Assembly: GCA_028822155.1 (NCBI GenBank)
Contig: JAPKEJ010000020.1
Coordinates: 1 to 39,806 of the forward strand
Source: Porticoccaceae bacterium
GTDB lineage: Bacteria; Pseudomonadota; Gammaproteobacteria; Pseudomonadales; Porticoccaceae
Direction: 5' to 3'
DNA length: 39,806 bases
Position numbers and translations under genes: made by a program. Positions within the stretch are counted from its first letter, which is position 1. Every line of letters begins with the position of its first letter. This document shows, in pieces, positions 8,050 to 16,976 of the stretch. Under the pieces are notes generated by a model, which was not told the DNA's origin, searched no databases, and saw only the letters and a list, made by a program, of their open reading frames with translations.

Positions 8050-8850
8050 ATGAACTTTGAGTATTATCAAGATCTAGTAAAACAAGATTTACCTCTCTCT
8101 ATTGATAGTAGCTGGGGGCAAGGACGTAATGCCTTTGGCGGACTGACCTCAGCTCTAGTATTAACCCATATCGAACAACAGACCGGCCTAACAGATGCTG
8201 ATCTGCGAACCATTAACATTCACTTTTGCGGAGCGGTTATTTTAGAGCAGCCCTGTCAGTTTACTCATAGGGTGCTTTCGAAAGGCAAATCTGTCATACA
8301 AGTTGAAGGGCAATTGTTACAAGATGATCAAGTAAAAACCCAAGTCGTCGCCTGCTTTGGCGCAAAACGGCAATCCTCTATTCAGATAATACCCGCGCCG
8401 AAAAGCCCCGCTAAAAGTGTCGCTGATGCTACCAAGTTTCCACGAAACCCTAAGCTAACGCCGCAATTTGCTCAATATTTTGATATGCGATTTACCAATG
8501 GCAGCCCACCATTTAGCAGCGCCAGTGAAGGCGTAATAGGTGGCTGGATGCGATTCAAAGAACCCACTGAGGTTTTAAATGACAGCGCAATGCTCGTACT
8601 TATCGACGCATGGCCCCCGGCTGTGTTACCTATGCTAACCTCTCATGCACCCGCCAGTACCATTACATGGAACCTAGAGTTTATCCAACCCCGTGATGCT
8701 TTAAAAATACAAGATTATCTTCACTATGAATGTAAAACGGTCCAAGCAGATATGGGTTATGCTCACACCGAGGCAACCATATGTCACCCCAACGGCCAAT
8801 TACTGGCACTAAGCCGGCAGTTAGTGGGCGTTTATGATAAAAGAAGTTAA
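8050..8850 (+). CDS. Acyl-CoA thioesterase, double hot-dog family
   Basis: This is a 266-aa protein with the layout of the TesB-like/4HBT_3 thioesterase superfamily. An N-terminal hot-dog unit has WGQGRNAFGG (22-31) and the following helix GLTSALVL, and a C-terminal unit includes SASEGVIGGWMRF and ASTITWNLEFIQPRDAL. These enzymes hydrolyse acyl-CoAs to free acid plus CoA. The frame opens from a TTG at 8002, but ATG 8050 has AGGA at ideal spacing and matches the family N-terminus. It is followed by the CoA transferase gene after 44 bp. The two probably form an operon for acyl-CoA turnover, with OYE on the other side of the promoter. Confidence 0.85.
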   Translation: MNFEYYQDLVKQDLPLSIDSSWGQGRNAFGGLTSALVLTHIEQQTGLTDADLRTINIHFCGAVILEQPCQFTHRVLSKGKSVIQVEGQLLQDDQVKTQVVACFGAKRQSSIQIIPAPKSPAKSVADATKFPRNPKLTPQFAQYFDMRFTNGSPPFSSASEGVIGGWMRFKEPTEVLNDSAMLVLIDAWPPAVLPMLTSHAPASTITWNLEFIQPRDALKIQDYLHYECKTVQADMGYAHTEATICHPNGQLLALSRQLVGVYDKRS

Positions 8851-8864
8851 AACTAGATTAGATA

Positions 8865-8894
8865 GCCCGATATAAAGGGCAGGAGGTTTAGGGT
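8865..8894 (+). promoter_or_regulatory. Consensus AGGAGG ribosome binding site abutting a GCCC/GGGC stem
   Basis: AGGAGG at 8881-8886 is the strongest Shine-Dalgarno sequence I see in the window. Eight bases later comes an in-frame ATT (8895), not an ATG. GCCC (8865-8868) can pair with GGGC (8877-8880), and the stem ends exactly where the AGGAGG begins, so folding could affect ribosome access. This site decides the start of the next gene. Confidence 0.7.
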
Positions 8895-10103
8895 ATTAAA
8901 AACCAAGCGAAACCAAGTGCGCGACAGCCCCTTGCGGGCCTTAAAATTCTCGAGTTATCTTCTATGGTAACTTGTGCCATGGCTAGCATGACTATGGCAG
9001 CCCAAGGAGCCAGCGTCATCAAAGTCGAGCCCCCAGGTATGGGTGATACCATGCGTCATCTGGGTCATCAAAAAAATGGTATATCTGCTCTATTTCATAG
9101 CTGCAACCGGGGTAAGCGCTCACTGGCCATCGATTTAAAGTCCGCAGAAGGTGTTGCAGCAGTAAAAGCTATTGCCTTGGATGTTGATATTGTGATGCAC
9201 AATTATCGGCCCAGCGTGATGGAACGCTTGGGCTTAGGTAGTGAAGTACTGCGCGCTATTAACCCGCGTCTAATCTATGTTGCCGTAACGGGCTTTGGTA
9301 CCACCGGCCCCAAGGCAGGAGAGCCGGCCTATGACCATGTAATTCAAGGCATGACCGGATTTACCGACCTACAGGGTGCCGGCGACGAATTCAGTTATAT
9401 TCGCACCTTGTTATGCGACAAAATTACAGCCTACACCGTGTGCCAAGCAGCGACCGCAGCACTGGTAGCAAGAGCGACCACCCAAGAAGGGCAGCACATC
9501 GACATATCTATGCTGCACGCCTGTTTAGCCTTTATGTGGCCCGATGGTATGATGCACAAAACTCTGCATGACGATGACGTAGTGCCCATGTCACCCATGT
9601 CAGACTACTACCAAACCTTAAATTTGCACGACGGCTCCATTGCCCTTGCACCTCTGCGTGACCCGGAGTGGAAAGTGGTGCTTGACTTGGTCGGTTACCC
9701 AGAACTACTTGATGGCCCTATCTTTGCCACTATGGGCAGTCGGTTAAGCAACATGGACAAGGTTAACCAGATAATTAAGGCACCACGACAAGACGTCGGT
9801 GTGACCAAAGCTCTTAAAATACTAAAAGCCGCCGATATACCCTGTGCGCGCTGTGAACATCGTGATACTTTAATGGAAAATCCACAAATACAAGCGATCG
9901 GCGCCTTAGAAACCTATGTGACTGAAACTCTAGGCCGACTAACGCTTCCGACCCCGCCAGTGCAGTTTGCCGGTGCGGCTACCTCACAAGCCCTACCCAG
10001 CCCAACTCTTGGCGAGCAGAGCCGAGATATATTAAATGAGCTAGGTTGGGATGATGCACGAATCGATACTCTGGTAGCAAAACAGATCGTGCAGTGTAGT
10101 TGA
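8895..10103 (+). CDS. Class III (CaiB/BaiF) CoA transferase with likely ATT start
   Basis: This family III CoA transferase moves CoA between an acyl-CoA donor and a carboxylic acid. From ATT 8895 the protein is 402 aa and begins with the family N-terminus QPLAGLKILELSSMV, followed by the CoA-binding SVIKVEPPGMGDTMR. The catalytic Asp is probably D175 in LLCDKITAYT. Next come GQHIDISMLHA and FMWPDGM, typical of this subgroup. The first conventional start, ATG 8964, would delete the first beta-strand (PLAGLKILEL) and has no ribosome binding site. No ATG, GTG or TTG lies in frame between the upstream TAG at 8889 and 8964. The ATT sits 8 bp behind a perfect AGGAGG. It is probably co-transcribed with the thioesterase gene. 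Confidence 0.88.
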   Translation: MKNQAKPSARQPLAGLKILELSSMVTCAMASMTMAAQGASVIKVEPPGMGDTMRHLGHQKNGISALFHSCNRGKRSLAIDLKSAEGVAAVKAIALDVDIVMHNYRPSVMERLGLGSEVLRAINPRLIYVAVTGFGTTGPKAGEPAYDHVIQGMTGFTDLQGAGDEFSYIRTLLCDKITAYTVCQAATAALVARATTQEGQHIDISMLHACLAFMWPDGMMHKTLHDDDVVPMSPMSDYYQTLNLHDGSIALAPLRDPEWKVVLDLVGYPELLDGPIFATMGSRLSNMDKVNQIIKAPRQDVGVTKALKILKAADIPCARCEHRDTLMENPQIQAIGALETYVTETLGRLTLPTPPVQFAGAATSQALPSPTLGEQSRDILNELGWDDARIDTLVAKQIVQCS

Positions 10104-10239
10104 AGCCGGAGAAAAAATTTGGATGCCTCTAAGGCCTGCCAAGCTCTGTAATATAAAAGTTCATTGGTCATCGATGCAAGCCTATTTTCACAAAATCCAT
10201 TTCAAGAAGTATCAGTTGCTCGAGGGGTTTAGCACGCGA

Positions 10240-12792
10240 TTAGGTGCGCTCTAAACCTCGCCGAATAAGATGATTGACGTAGTTACGTGAAGCCTTTGTC
10301 GCAGGATTGCCACTTCCACTGTAACGGTTCATCCAGGTTTCAATACGCTCGATTTCTATCAAAGCCGCTGAGCGTGAGCGATAGTCGTAAGGATTTTCTT
10401 CACCTACTGCAACAATACTGAGTAATCTATCAACATATTCAATCTGTAAATTCTGACGAAACGAATTAGTATCCTCTCGTAAGTCATCTTCAAAAATAGC
10501 CTGAGTTAGATCTGATAATACAGATTCAAGTGAATAAGTATTCCCGTATAGCCCGGTATCTGTGATGCGCGCCATGACCACGGGATGCAGTAAATGATTC
10601 AACACATCTTGCTGTGTCTGTAATGCACGAGCATGTATCTTTGGGTCCTCTGTTTCACCCCAATGGTCAAAACCACGACGCTGCATCGCCAAATGACTGA
10701 CCAATTCGTCGGGCAGCTGAAAGGCGTTGACGCCAAAGACCGATTCATGGAGTACGTCCATCGCTTCGCTTTGTCGTGTTTCAGGTACCGGAGTATAGGG
10801 CACAGGCGTCTCAGTATTGGCGGTGGGGAGAGTTCGATCGATGTAAATACCGCCGATATAGCGAGAAACAACTCTCGCTTGCCGTTGGTGCTCGCTTGCA
10901 ATGACCTTGTAAGCATTGCGTAATTCAGCCCAGCTTTGATCCGGACGAGTCATTTTTTCTCGTAATGTTGCCAGAGATTGGTTTAAAAGAGCAAAGCGGC
11001 CTGATGCATAACCGATGGCATCAGATGACATATCGTTAATGTTAATCAGAGGGTCAATGGCTCGGCCCACTGAACGCATATCGTCGGCGTCGTTACCAAA
11101 TGCTAGCTGTGGTTCTGCTGACCGAGCCAGATGAGATTTCCGTCTGTCTCCCTCAAGATCTGGATCATAGCCAAATTGAATAGCCCATACGTCATAGGGA
11201 CCAGGCCGAGTTGTATAGAAATCACCCTGTTCACGGCCAGGAGGCGCTAGGTTAACCGCACTGTAATCCATAACGGATGCGCTGATAATTCCCTTAGTTT
11301 GTTTGGCATCATGAATCTTATCGTTACCGACCAACTGAGAGCCACGCATATTGTGATTTAGACCGAGGGTATGACCAACTTCGTGCAGAGTAAGCTCGTA
11401 AAGAGATTCGTGAACCATTCGCCCCATAACAGCTTTATCACTTGCGAGTGCAGCACTTACACGGGCTAATGCGTTTCCATGGGCAATATTAAAGCTTGCA
11501 AGACAGTGCCTAGCCGATAAGCCGCGTTGATTTACTGATGTGATCGACGACTCGTTTGACCTAAAGATGCTTTCAGACCTCACCCGATTACTAACGTAGA
11601 TGTCTTCGAGCATAATATCTGCACCTAAAATTTGTCCTGTTCTTGGGTTGGTAAAAGACGGTCCATAGCCACCAAAGGGTGGATTCGGAGATGATGTCCA
11701 GCGAATAACGTTATAACGCACGTCACCCGCATTCCAAGTCGCATCGATAGGTTGATCTTTTACAACAATGGCATTCTTAAACCCAGCTTTTTCAAAAGCT
11801 TCATTCCAGGCAAGTACGCCTTGTCTGACAGATTCGCGATAAGCGTCCGGGGTGGTATTTTCAAGCCACCAGACAATTGGTTCAATAGGCTCTGAAATTG
11901 CCAGGGAAGGGTCTTTCTTCTCCAGATGCCAACGATTAACCAAATCGCGATAAGGCGTGATTGAGTGGCTAGTAAGATCAGTTATTTGATCTCTAAAATA
12001 ACCTACACGAGCATCATCAAATCGAGGTCGATAACTGTTTTCTGGCATCTCCAGAAATGTATGCTGGAGTTTGACCAATATCGAACGGGGATCAGTGATT
12101 TCATCGCCACCTGACACGTAAGGCTCATCATTTTCGTAAGCGTAGATCACCCTAATGTCGATATTTTCAGGGTAGACTTTTAGATCATCGTAGCGTGTTT
12201 TTTCTTCGGATAATCTGCCTAGCGAAAACTGTTTGTGAGCTGGTTCATCAGGATCCGCTAGAAAATTAACCTGATGCAATGCTTCCTTCAACAGCACCGT
12301 ATCCATATTAATTAGATAACGCTGACCGTCTTCACTAGTCGCATCAATCTTGACACTGGCCAGCAGCGCATTGCTAATATTTGCCTCACTGGCGCGCGAT
12401 AAGGCGCTATCAGGGTCGAAATAAAAATGAGTGTTTTCTTCTATGAACTCGATTCTGTCATAGTACTTATGCAGTTTAAACACCGCCTGATCGCGATAAT
12501 TACCGCGAAATAGACCTGCTTGAGCAACACCATTTTCAGAGTATGCGGAGTAGATGTATTCCTTATTAAACTGATCATCGGAAATTTCAAAAAAGACCGA
12601 GCCGTTATCAGGATCACGATATAAGGTGAAAAGGCCAGCGCTCATCTCAAATTCAGCTACCATTTCTTCTAATACTTTCGGTACTTCTTCATCGGCGGCT
12701 TCTTCATGTTCACTCGCTAAAATCGGTGCCGACGGCATCACAAAACTTAAAACCACCAAGAACAAATAAAGCCATTTTGTAGATAAAAACAT
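10240..12792 (-). CDS. Large exported zinc-dependent metalloprotease (metzincin type)
   Basis: This 850-aa protein has a signal peptide (hydrophobic residues 6-23, likely cleaved after LAS). It matches the DUF5117/DUF5118/DUF4953 architecture of outer-envelope zinc proteases. The zinc site is HEVGHTLGLNH, a full HExxHxxGxxH metzincin motif (H470, E471, H474, H480). A Met-turn candidate SVMDYS follows about 40 residues later. The N-terminal third (a region with LFTLYRD, then YIYSAYSENG) is the family's beta-rich prodomain-like part. I use ATG 12792 with GGAG 8 bases upstream; the open frame extends 11 codons further. The gene diverges from the di-heme peroxidase gene. Natural substrates of this family are poorly known. 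Confidence 0.87.
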   Translation of the reverse strand: MFLSTKWLYLFLVVLSFVMPSAPILASEHEEAADEEVPKVLEEMVAEFEMSAGLFTLYRDPDNGSVFFEISDDQFNKEYIYSAYSENGVAQAGLFRGNYRDQAVFKLHKYYDRIEFIEENTHFYFDPDSALSRASEANISNALLASVKIDATSEDGQRYLINMDTVLLKEALHQVNFLADPDEPAHKQFSLGRLSEEKTRYDDLKVYPENIDIRVIYAYENDEPYVSGGDEITDPRSILVKLQHTFLEMPENSYRPRFDDARVGYFRDQITDLTSHSITPYRDLVNRWHLEKKDPSLAISEPIEPIVWWLENTTPDAYRESVRQGVLAWNEAFEKAGFKNAIVVKDQPIDATWNAGDVRYNVIRWTSSPNPPFGGYGPSFTNPRTGQILGADIMLEDIYVSNRVRSESIFRSNESSITSVNQRGLSARHCLASFNIAHGNALARVSAALASDKAVMGRMVHESLYELTLHEVGHTLGLNHNMRGSQLVGNDKIHDAKQTKGIISASVMDYSAVNLAPPGREQGDFYTTRPGPYDVWAIQFGYDPDLEGDRRKSHLARSAEPQLAFGNDADDMRSVGRAIDPLININDMSSDAIGYASGRFALLNQSLATLREKMTRPDQSWAELRNAYKVIASEHQRQARVVSRYIGGIYIDRTLPTANTETPVPYTPVPETRQSEAMDVLHESVFGVNAFQLPDELVSHLAMQRRGFDHWGETEDPKIHARALQTQQDVLNHLLHPVVMARITDTGLYGNTYSLESVLSDLTQAIFEDDLREDTNSFRQNLQIEYVDRLLSIVAVGEENPYDYRSRSAALIEIERIETWMNRYSGSGNPATKASRNYVNHLIRRGLERT

Positions 12793-13176
12793 AGTAGTAA
12801 CTCCGCTACTGAATAAAGTAATCAAACTGACGGTGGAAGATAGACGTCAAATTAATGATAAGCAAGTAAAGTCTGGGGCTAACTTTGATTGATTTAATAT
12901 CCACGCTATAAACTTTTAGGGATCTAGGGTTTATATAAGCTCCATTGTTGCCTTTAGCCTCAGATGTTTGAGGCCAAAGATAATTCATAAAGCCTATATA
13001 AGTTTGTATTTCAAACCGGATAATCTAGAAGCTTTTGAGTAGCTACATCATCCTATATTTACCCAACAACCACTAAAGCTTTATGCACTGACCTATGGCA
13101 ATATAGTGGCTGACTAACACACGACTTGTCCGCCAATAGAAACAAGCGTAATAACAATAAAGACTCAGGTCTAACA
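12793..13176. other. 384-bp divergent intergenic region
   Basis: This AT-rich region separates the metalloprotease gene (minus) from the peroxidase gene (plus). Apart from the inverted repeat listed separately at 12952-12979, I see only two similar TATATAAG stretches near 12931 and 12995 that could be promoter elements. I find no coding sequence I would support here; the 60-codon minus-strand frame at 12806-12988 looks accidental. Confidence 0.5.
12952..12979. promoter_or_regulatory. 11-bp inverted repeat in divergent promoter region
   Basis: CTTTAGCCTCA (12952-12962) and TGAGGCCAAAG (12969-12979) pair at 10 of 11 positions around the 6-base spacer GATGTT. No T-run follows on either strand, so it is not an intrinsic terminator. 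Its position between two divergent exported-protein genes fits an operator or a 5-prime leader hairpin. Confidence 0.45.
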
Positions 13177-14391
13177 ATGGGTAAAATGTTCCTAGAGAAA
13201 GTCCAATATGGTGCTTGGCTAATCGCCCGAGTGCTGTTTCTTTGCTGTATTTTTTCCGTGCCTGTCGCCTCTGCCACGGAACTCGGCGCTATTGAGTTAA
13301 CTGACACCTGCCCACCCAGTTTTAGCCTGAGTGATGACAATCGTTGTTCGCTTCGCCACATGTATCAGCTTTATGACTCTCTTCAAGATAGCGGTATTGG
13401 TGGGCTGAAAACTGCATTGCCCGAAGCTCGGGATGGCTTTAGCCCTCAGCAAATTGATTTGGGCCGCTTGTTGTTTTTTGACCCTATCTTATCTGCCGAC
13501 AACAGTCTTTCTTGTGCGACCTGCCATAATCCTAATCAGGGGTTTAGCGATGCCATGGGTCGTAGTGTGGGTATTAAAGGTCATGTCCAAAAGCGCTCAG
13601 CACCCACCTTATGGAACAGCACGTTTTTATCGTCTTTCTTCTGGGATGCACGAGCTAGTAACTTTGAAGAACAGGCCCTTGGTCCGCTGTTTAGCGCCCA
13701 TGAAATGGGAAACACGCCAGAACAGTTGATGTCTAGCATGAACAGTGTCAGCGCGTATAAGCGACTTTTTAAACAGGCCTTTCCCAAGCAAGCTGCAGCT
13801 ATTTCAGTTGCCAATATAATCACGGTATTAACCGCCTTTCAAAGCTCTCTTGTCTCCCTGAATAGTCGCTATGACCGGTATGCCCATGGCTACCATGACG
13901 CTTTAAATGACGACGAGATTGCTGGCTTAAATGTGTTTAGGTCTTTTGTGGCCCGTTGCTCCCAGTGCCATACACCGCCGTTGTTCACCAACCAACAGGT
14001 AGCCGTTATTGGCACCCCCGAACCTGCAGGGCTACCACGAGATATTGGCGCACAGGAAACATTTAACTCCAAGGTGTTACGCGGTGGTTTCAAGGTGCCG
14101 ACTCTGCGCAACATAGCGCAAACAGCGCCTTATATGCACTCGGGCCGTTTTGAAACCCTACGTGAGGCGGCGGAGTTTTACACCGGTGGCCGCGGTCATG
14201 CGGTACCCGAAGATGAAGACTTATTGTTACACTGGCACATATCAGAGCCCAATTTAACCAGTAATGAAATTGATCAACTGGTAGACTTTATGAAAACACT
14301 CAGCGATGAAAGCCTGATTCCTGCCACGCCCAAGCAGTTACCGTCTGGCCTACCGTTTAAGCACATGGAGAATACGCATGAAAAAACTTAA
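13177..14391 (+). CDS. Di-heme cytochrome c peroxidase, CcpA/MauG family
   Basis: This is a 404-aa periplasmic di-heme protein of the bacterial cytochrome c peroxidase/MauG family. It has a signal peptide (hydrophobic 12-30, cleavage near ASA-TE). Two covalent heme motifs are present: CATCH (113-117) in SCATCHNPNQGFSD and CSQCH (261-265) in ARCSQCHTPPLF. The following FKVPTLRNIAQTAPYMHSGRFETL block is the family C-terminal signature, and its Met and His residues are potential axial ligands. ATG 13177 directly precedes the signal peptide; the frame extends 17 codons upstream to a TTG without support. The 3-prime end overlaps the beta-helix gene by 14 bp, so the two proteins are almost certainly made together. 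Confidence 0.92.
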   Translation: MGKMFLEKVQYGAWLIARVLFLCCIFSVPVASATELGAIELTDTCPPSFSLSDDNRCSLRHMYQLYDSLQDSGIGGLKTALPEARDGFSPQQIDLGRLLFFDPILSADNSLSCATCHNPNQGFSDAMGRSVGIKGHVQKRSAPTLWNSTFLSSFFWDARASNFEEQALGPLFSAHEMGNTPEQLMSSMNSVSAYKRLFKQAFPKQAAAISVANIITVLTAFQSSLVSLNSRYDRYAHGYHDALNDDEIAGLNVFRSFVARCSQCHTPPLFTNQQVAVIGTPEPAGLPRDIGAQETFNSKVLRGGFKVPTLRNIAQTAPYMHSGRFETLREAAEFYTGGRGHAVPEDEDLLLHWHISEPNLTSNEIDQLVDFMKTLSDESLIPATPKQLPSGLPFKHMENTHEKT

Positions 14392-15889
14392 TATCTTGGC
14401 TATTAGCCTCGCCGTCATCACCTTTGCCATCGGCTGGTATCTCGGTAGCAGTAATGAGCCACTAACGATTACCAGTAGTCAGGGGGGTAAAAGCTACAGC
14501 GGTGGTTATGTAGCAGACCCACAGGCAAATACTGCGTCGACCGGTGCAGTTAAGATGCGGACCACTGAGGGCACAACTCATGTAATTAACCCCGGCGACT
14601 CTATTCAGGCTGCGGTTGAGTTAGCACAGCCAGGGGATACTATTCAGGTCATGCCAGGTACTTATTCAGAGACAGTTTATATAGACAAAGACGACATACA
14701 TTTACTTGGCGTTATCGTGGAAGGAGAGCGTGCAACCCTTGATGGTTTGAAAAAACTTAATGACGCTATTCTCTATTCAGGCAACAACATTGTTATTGAA
14801 AACTTCAAAATTATTGACTACAAGGGCAATGGTATTATGAGCCAGGCTGGGAATAATTTTGAGATTCGCAATAATCTTATTATCGACACAGGCATTTACG
14901 GCATTTTCCCCCAGCTAGGTAAAAACGGTTTAATTGAACACAACATAGTGTCTGGCATTGCCGACGCGGCAATCTATGTGGGCATGAGCGATAACATTCA
15001 TGTGGCCTACAACGAGGTTTTTGATAGTGTGGCTGGCATTGAAATAGAAAACAGCCGCCATGCTATTGTTGAACACAACAACGCCCATAATAACACCGGT
15101 GGCATTTTGGCCTTTATTACCCCGGGCCTCCCCATCAAAGACACTTATGATGTGATTATACGTAACAACTTTATTCTTGATAACAACACCCCGAACTTTG
15201 GTGCACCAGGTTCGACTGTTTCGGGTATTCCCGCTGGCACGGGTATCCTAATTATGGCCGCAGATGACGTCGTGGTCGAAGGCAATATTATCAGTAACCA
15301 CAAAACCGCTGGCATTTTAATTACCGACCATGGCAATGCAGCTAATCTAACTCTTGACCCTGAGTCTGATCCCAATCCTGATAGAGTGATGATTCTCGAT
15401 AACGTGATGCTCAACAACGGCTATGACACTATTGATGAAGTCAAAGCCTTTGCCTTAACCGAGCTACATACGGGAGATATCGACATCTTCCAAATGGGCC
15501 CCACCGAAGACAGCTGTATTATCAATCGTCATCGCTACAAAACTGTCGGCATTGGTGACTTTAAAGATTGCGACTTTACCAATACCGACAATATCGACAC
15601 CTATCTCTTGGCTGGAGGTGCGGAACCCAGGGTTATCGACCCCACTGAGCGCGGGGAGATTGCCTACCTTGGTGTTTGTACTGGTTGTCATGCCTATGCT
15701 GGCCGGTTAATTGGCCCATCGGTTACGGAGATTCAGGCGTTATATGCTAACCGCCCTGAGGCCCTAGTTAACTATATTAATGCACCAACCGCTATGCGTG
15801 CAGACTACCCTGAGATGCCGGCACAAAATTATCTGAATGCCGAAACACAGCTAGCTGTAGCTAATTATATTTTACAGGTAGGGAATTGA
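14378..15889 (+). CDS. Parallel beta-helix protein fused to cytochrome c domain
   Basis: This is a 503-aa exported protein. Residues 1-20 are an N-terminal hydrophobic signal or anchor. From about 65 (INPGDSIQAAVELAQPGDTI) to 350 there are repeated short beta-turn units rich in 'NNIVIENFKI', 'RNNLIIDT', 'EHNIVSGI' and 'EGNIISNH', the right-handed parallel beta-helix (PbH1/NosD-like) pattern. The C-terminus carries one cytochrome c motif, CTGCH (434-438), and a distal MPAQNYL whose Met480 can be the sixth heme ligand. The architecture recalls the TIGR03805 beta-helix family, whose members commonly occur as two-gene pairs or fusions with another exported protein and whose function is unknown. 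It starts inside the peroxidase gene (14-bp overlap). Confidence 0.85.
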   Translation: MKKLNILAISLAVITFAIGWYLGSSNEPLTITSSQGGKSYSGGYVADPQANTASTGAVKMRTTEGTTHVINPGDSIQAAVELAQPGDTIQVMPGTYSETVYIDKDDIHLLGVIVEGERATLDGLKKLNDAILYSGNNIVIENFKIIDYKGNGIMSQAGNNFEIRNNLIIDTGIYGIFPQLGKNGLIEHNIVSGIADAAIYVGMSDNIHVAYNEVFDSVAGIEIENSRHAIVEHNNAHNNTGGILAFITPGLPIKDTYDVIIRNNFILDNNTPNFGAPGSTVSGIPAGTGILIMAADDVVVEGNIISNHKTAGILITDHGNAANLTLDPESDPNPDRVMILDNVMLNNGYDTIDEVKAFALTELHTGDIDIFQMGPTEDSCIINRHRYKTVGIGDFKDCDFTNTDNIDTYLLAGGAEPRVIDPTERGEIAYLGVCTGCHAYAGRLIGPSVTEIQALYANRPEALVNYINAPTAMRADYPEMPAQNYLNAETQLAVANYILQVGN

Positions 15890-15894
15890 TAACC

Positions 15895-15915
15895 AACAGG
15901 TTTGATCAGCCTGTT
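15895..15915. terminator. Weak bidirectional stem-loop between convergent genes
   Basis: AACAGG (15895-15900) pairs with CCTGTT (15910-15915) around a 9-base loop, in the 16-bp space between the beta-helix gene and the GST-like gene and over the latter's stop codon. No clear T-run follows on either strand, so termination efficiency is doubtful. Confidence 0.3.
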
Positions 15916-16934
15916 AGATAATAGTCCAGAATCCCTGTACTGTGGATAGACGATTCTTCAGCATTACAACGCAGCAGTTCCTCGCGCACATGAAGTCTTG
16001 CCTTATCCAGGCGCTTCATTGATCTAGCCGTAAAGGGACCATAGCCAACATCTAAATCAAAGAACTTTTCACCGCGTTGCGCAGCGCCAATACTGCTAGC
16101 AGCAAACTGTTGGTAGGTGCGCTGGGCATAGTCAAATAATGGGTAAATTGTATCTGGGAGCTTATCCTCGGCTAACCATTGGGCGTCGTCTTTAGCTTCC
16201 TGCCAAACGCGATCGACATAGCCTTTAAATACAGCCAAGTTATCACCCAGCCAAGCTTTTGGCTCTGGGTCGAGTAAAAAATGTGCTTTGAAAGGTCCTA
16301 CCAAGGCAAAATCGGCAAGACAGGCGCGATTACCCAATAAAAAGTCATGTTTGTTAAAGTGACTCACTAAAAGGTCCACAAAAATACCAAAGTCTTTCTT
16401 TATGGCCTCTGCCTGGTCATCTCCCGCCCCCTGAACCACACAAGCATTGGCGCCAAAGGAGTTGTACATCATCTCACCAACATCAGCGATCTGATGTTCT
16501 TCCGCATCGGTGGTAGGACTGTCTATGGAGCGCCCTAATAAGAGGTTCATGCCAAAATTTTTACCCGCGGCAGTGACATTCTCTGGATAGCACCAACGCG
16601 AATGCAAGGCGTGACGAGGTAGCCAGTGGTTAAAAACATCTTCAAGCACAAAGCAGGCGCTACGCTGGTTTGGGCCTTTAGGTATTACCGGATACCCACT
16701 AAAGCGGTCATGAAGCACAGGGCCAATGCTGATAGTGTCGTTTAACAGCCAGCCATCTGGAGTTTGCAACAGGGGGACAAAGCGTGTTCCGGCCCGGGCA
16801 TCAATAGCGGGTGCACTCTCAAGGGTTTTGTATTGCCATTGGTAGGGAATATTTTGATAAAGCAGTTGTGCCTCGAGCTTGCGGGTAAACATGCTCAACT
16901 CTTGCCCGATTAGAGTATAGATTCCTTGGTACAT
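15906..16934 (-). CDS. Glutathione S-transferase-like protein
   Basis: This is a 342-aa soluble protein with an N-terminal thioredoxin-like GST domain: MYQGIYTLIGQELSMFTRKLEAQLLYQNIPYQW, then the cis-Pro-type RFVPLLQTPDGWLLNDTISI motif. An all-helical C-terminal half includes LLGNRACLADFALVGPFKAHF, the GST_C-type N-capping segment. It is longer than a standard GST (about 200-230 aa), with extra sequence after the C-domain. No obvious catalytic Cys follows the first strand, so activity may rest on Ser14 or Tyr6, or be lost. The start ATG 16934 has AGG upstream. It is last in the five-gene minus-strand operon starting at the SDR gene, 42 bp after the thioesterase. Confidence 0.72.
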   Translation of the reverse strand: MYQGIYTLIGQELSMFTRKLEAQLLYQNIPYQWQYKTLESAPAIDARAGTRFVPLLQTPDGWLLNDTISIGPVLHDRFSGYPVIPKGPNQRSACFVLEDVFNHWLPRHALHSRWCYPENVTAAGKNFGMNLLLGRSIDSPTTDAEEHQIADVGEMMYNSFGANACVVQGAGDDQAEAIKKDFGIFVDLLVSHFNKHDFLLGNRACLADFALVGPFKAHFLLDPEPKAWLGDNLAVFKGYVDRVWQEAKDDAQWLAEDKLPDTIYPLFDYAQRTYQQFAASSIGAAQRGEKFFDLDVGYGPFTARSMKRLDKARLHVREELLRCNAEESSIHSTGILDYYLTG

Positions 16935-16976
16935 AGACTGACCTTATCTGCATTTTAACTTTAATCTTTTAACGCC

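Noticed and set aside
8964..8966. ATG as start of the CoA transferase
   Set aside because: It would remove the conserved PLAGLKILEL strand and lacks a ribosome binding site, while ATT 8895 has a perfect one.
10633..10923. 96-codon plus-strand frame inside the metalloprotease gene
   Set aside because: Antisense shadow of a conserved coding region.
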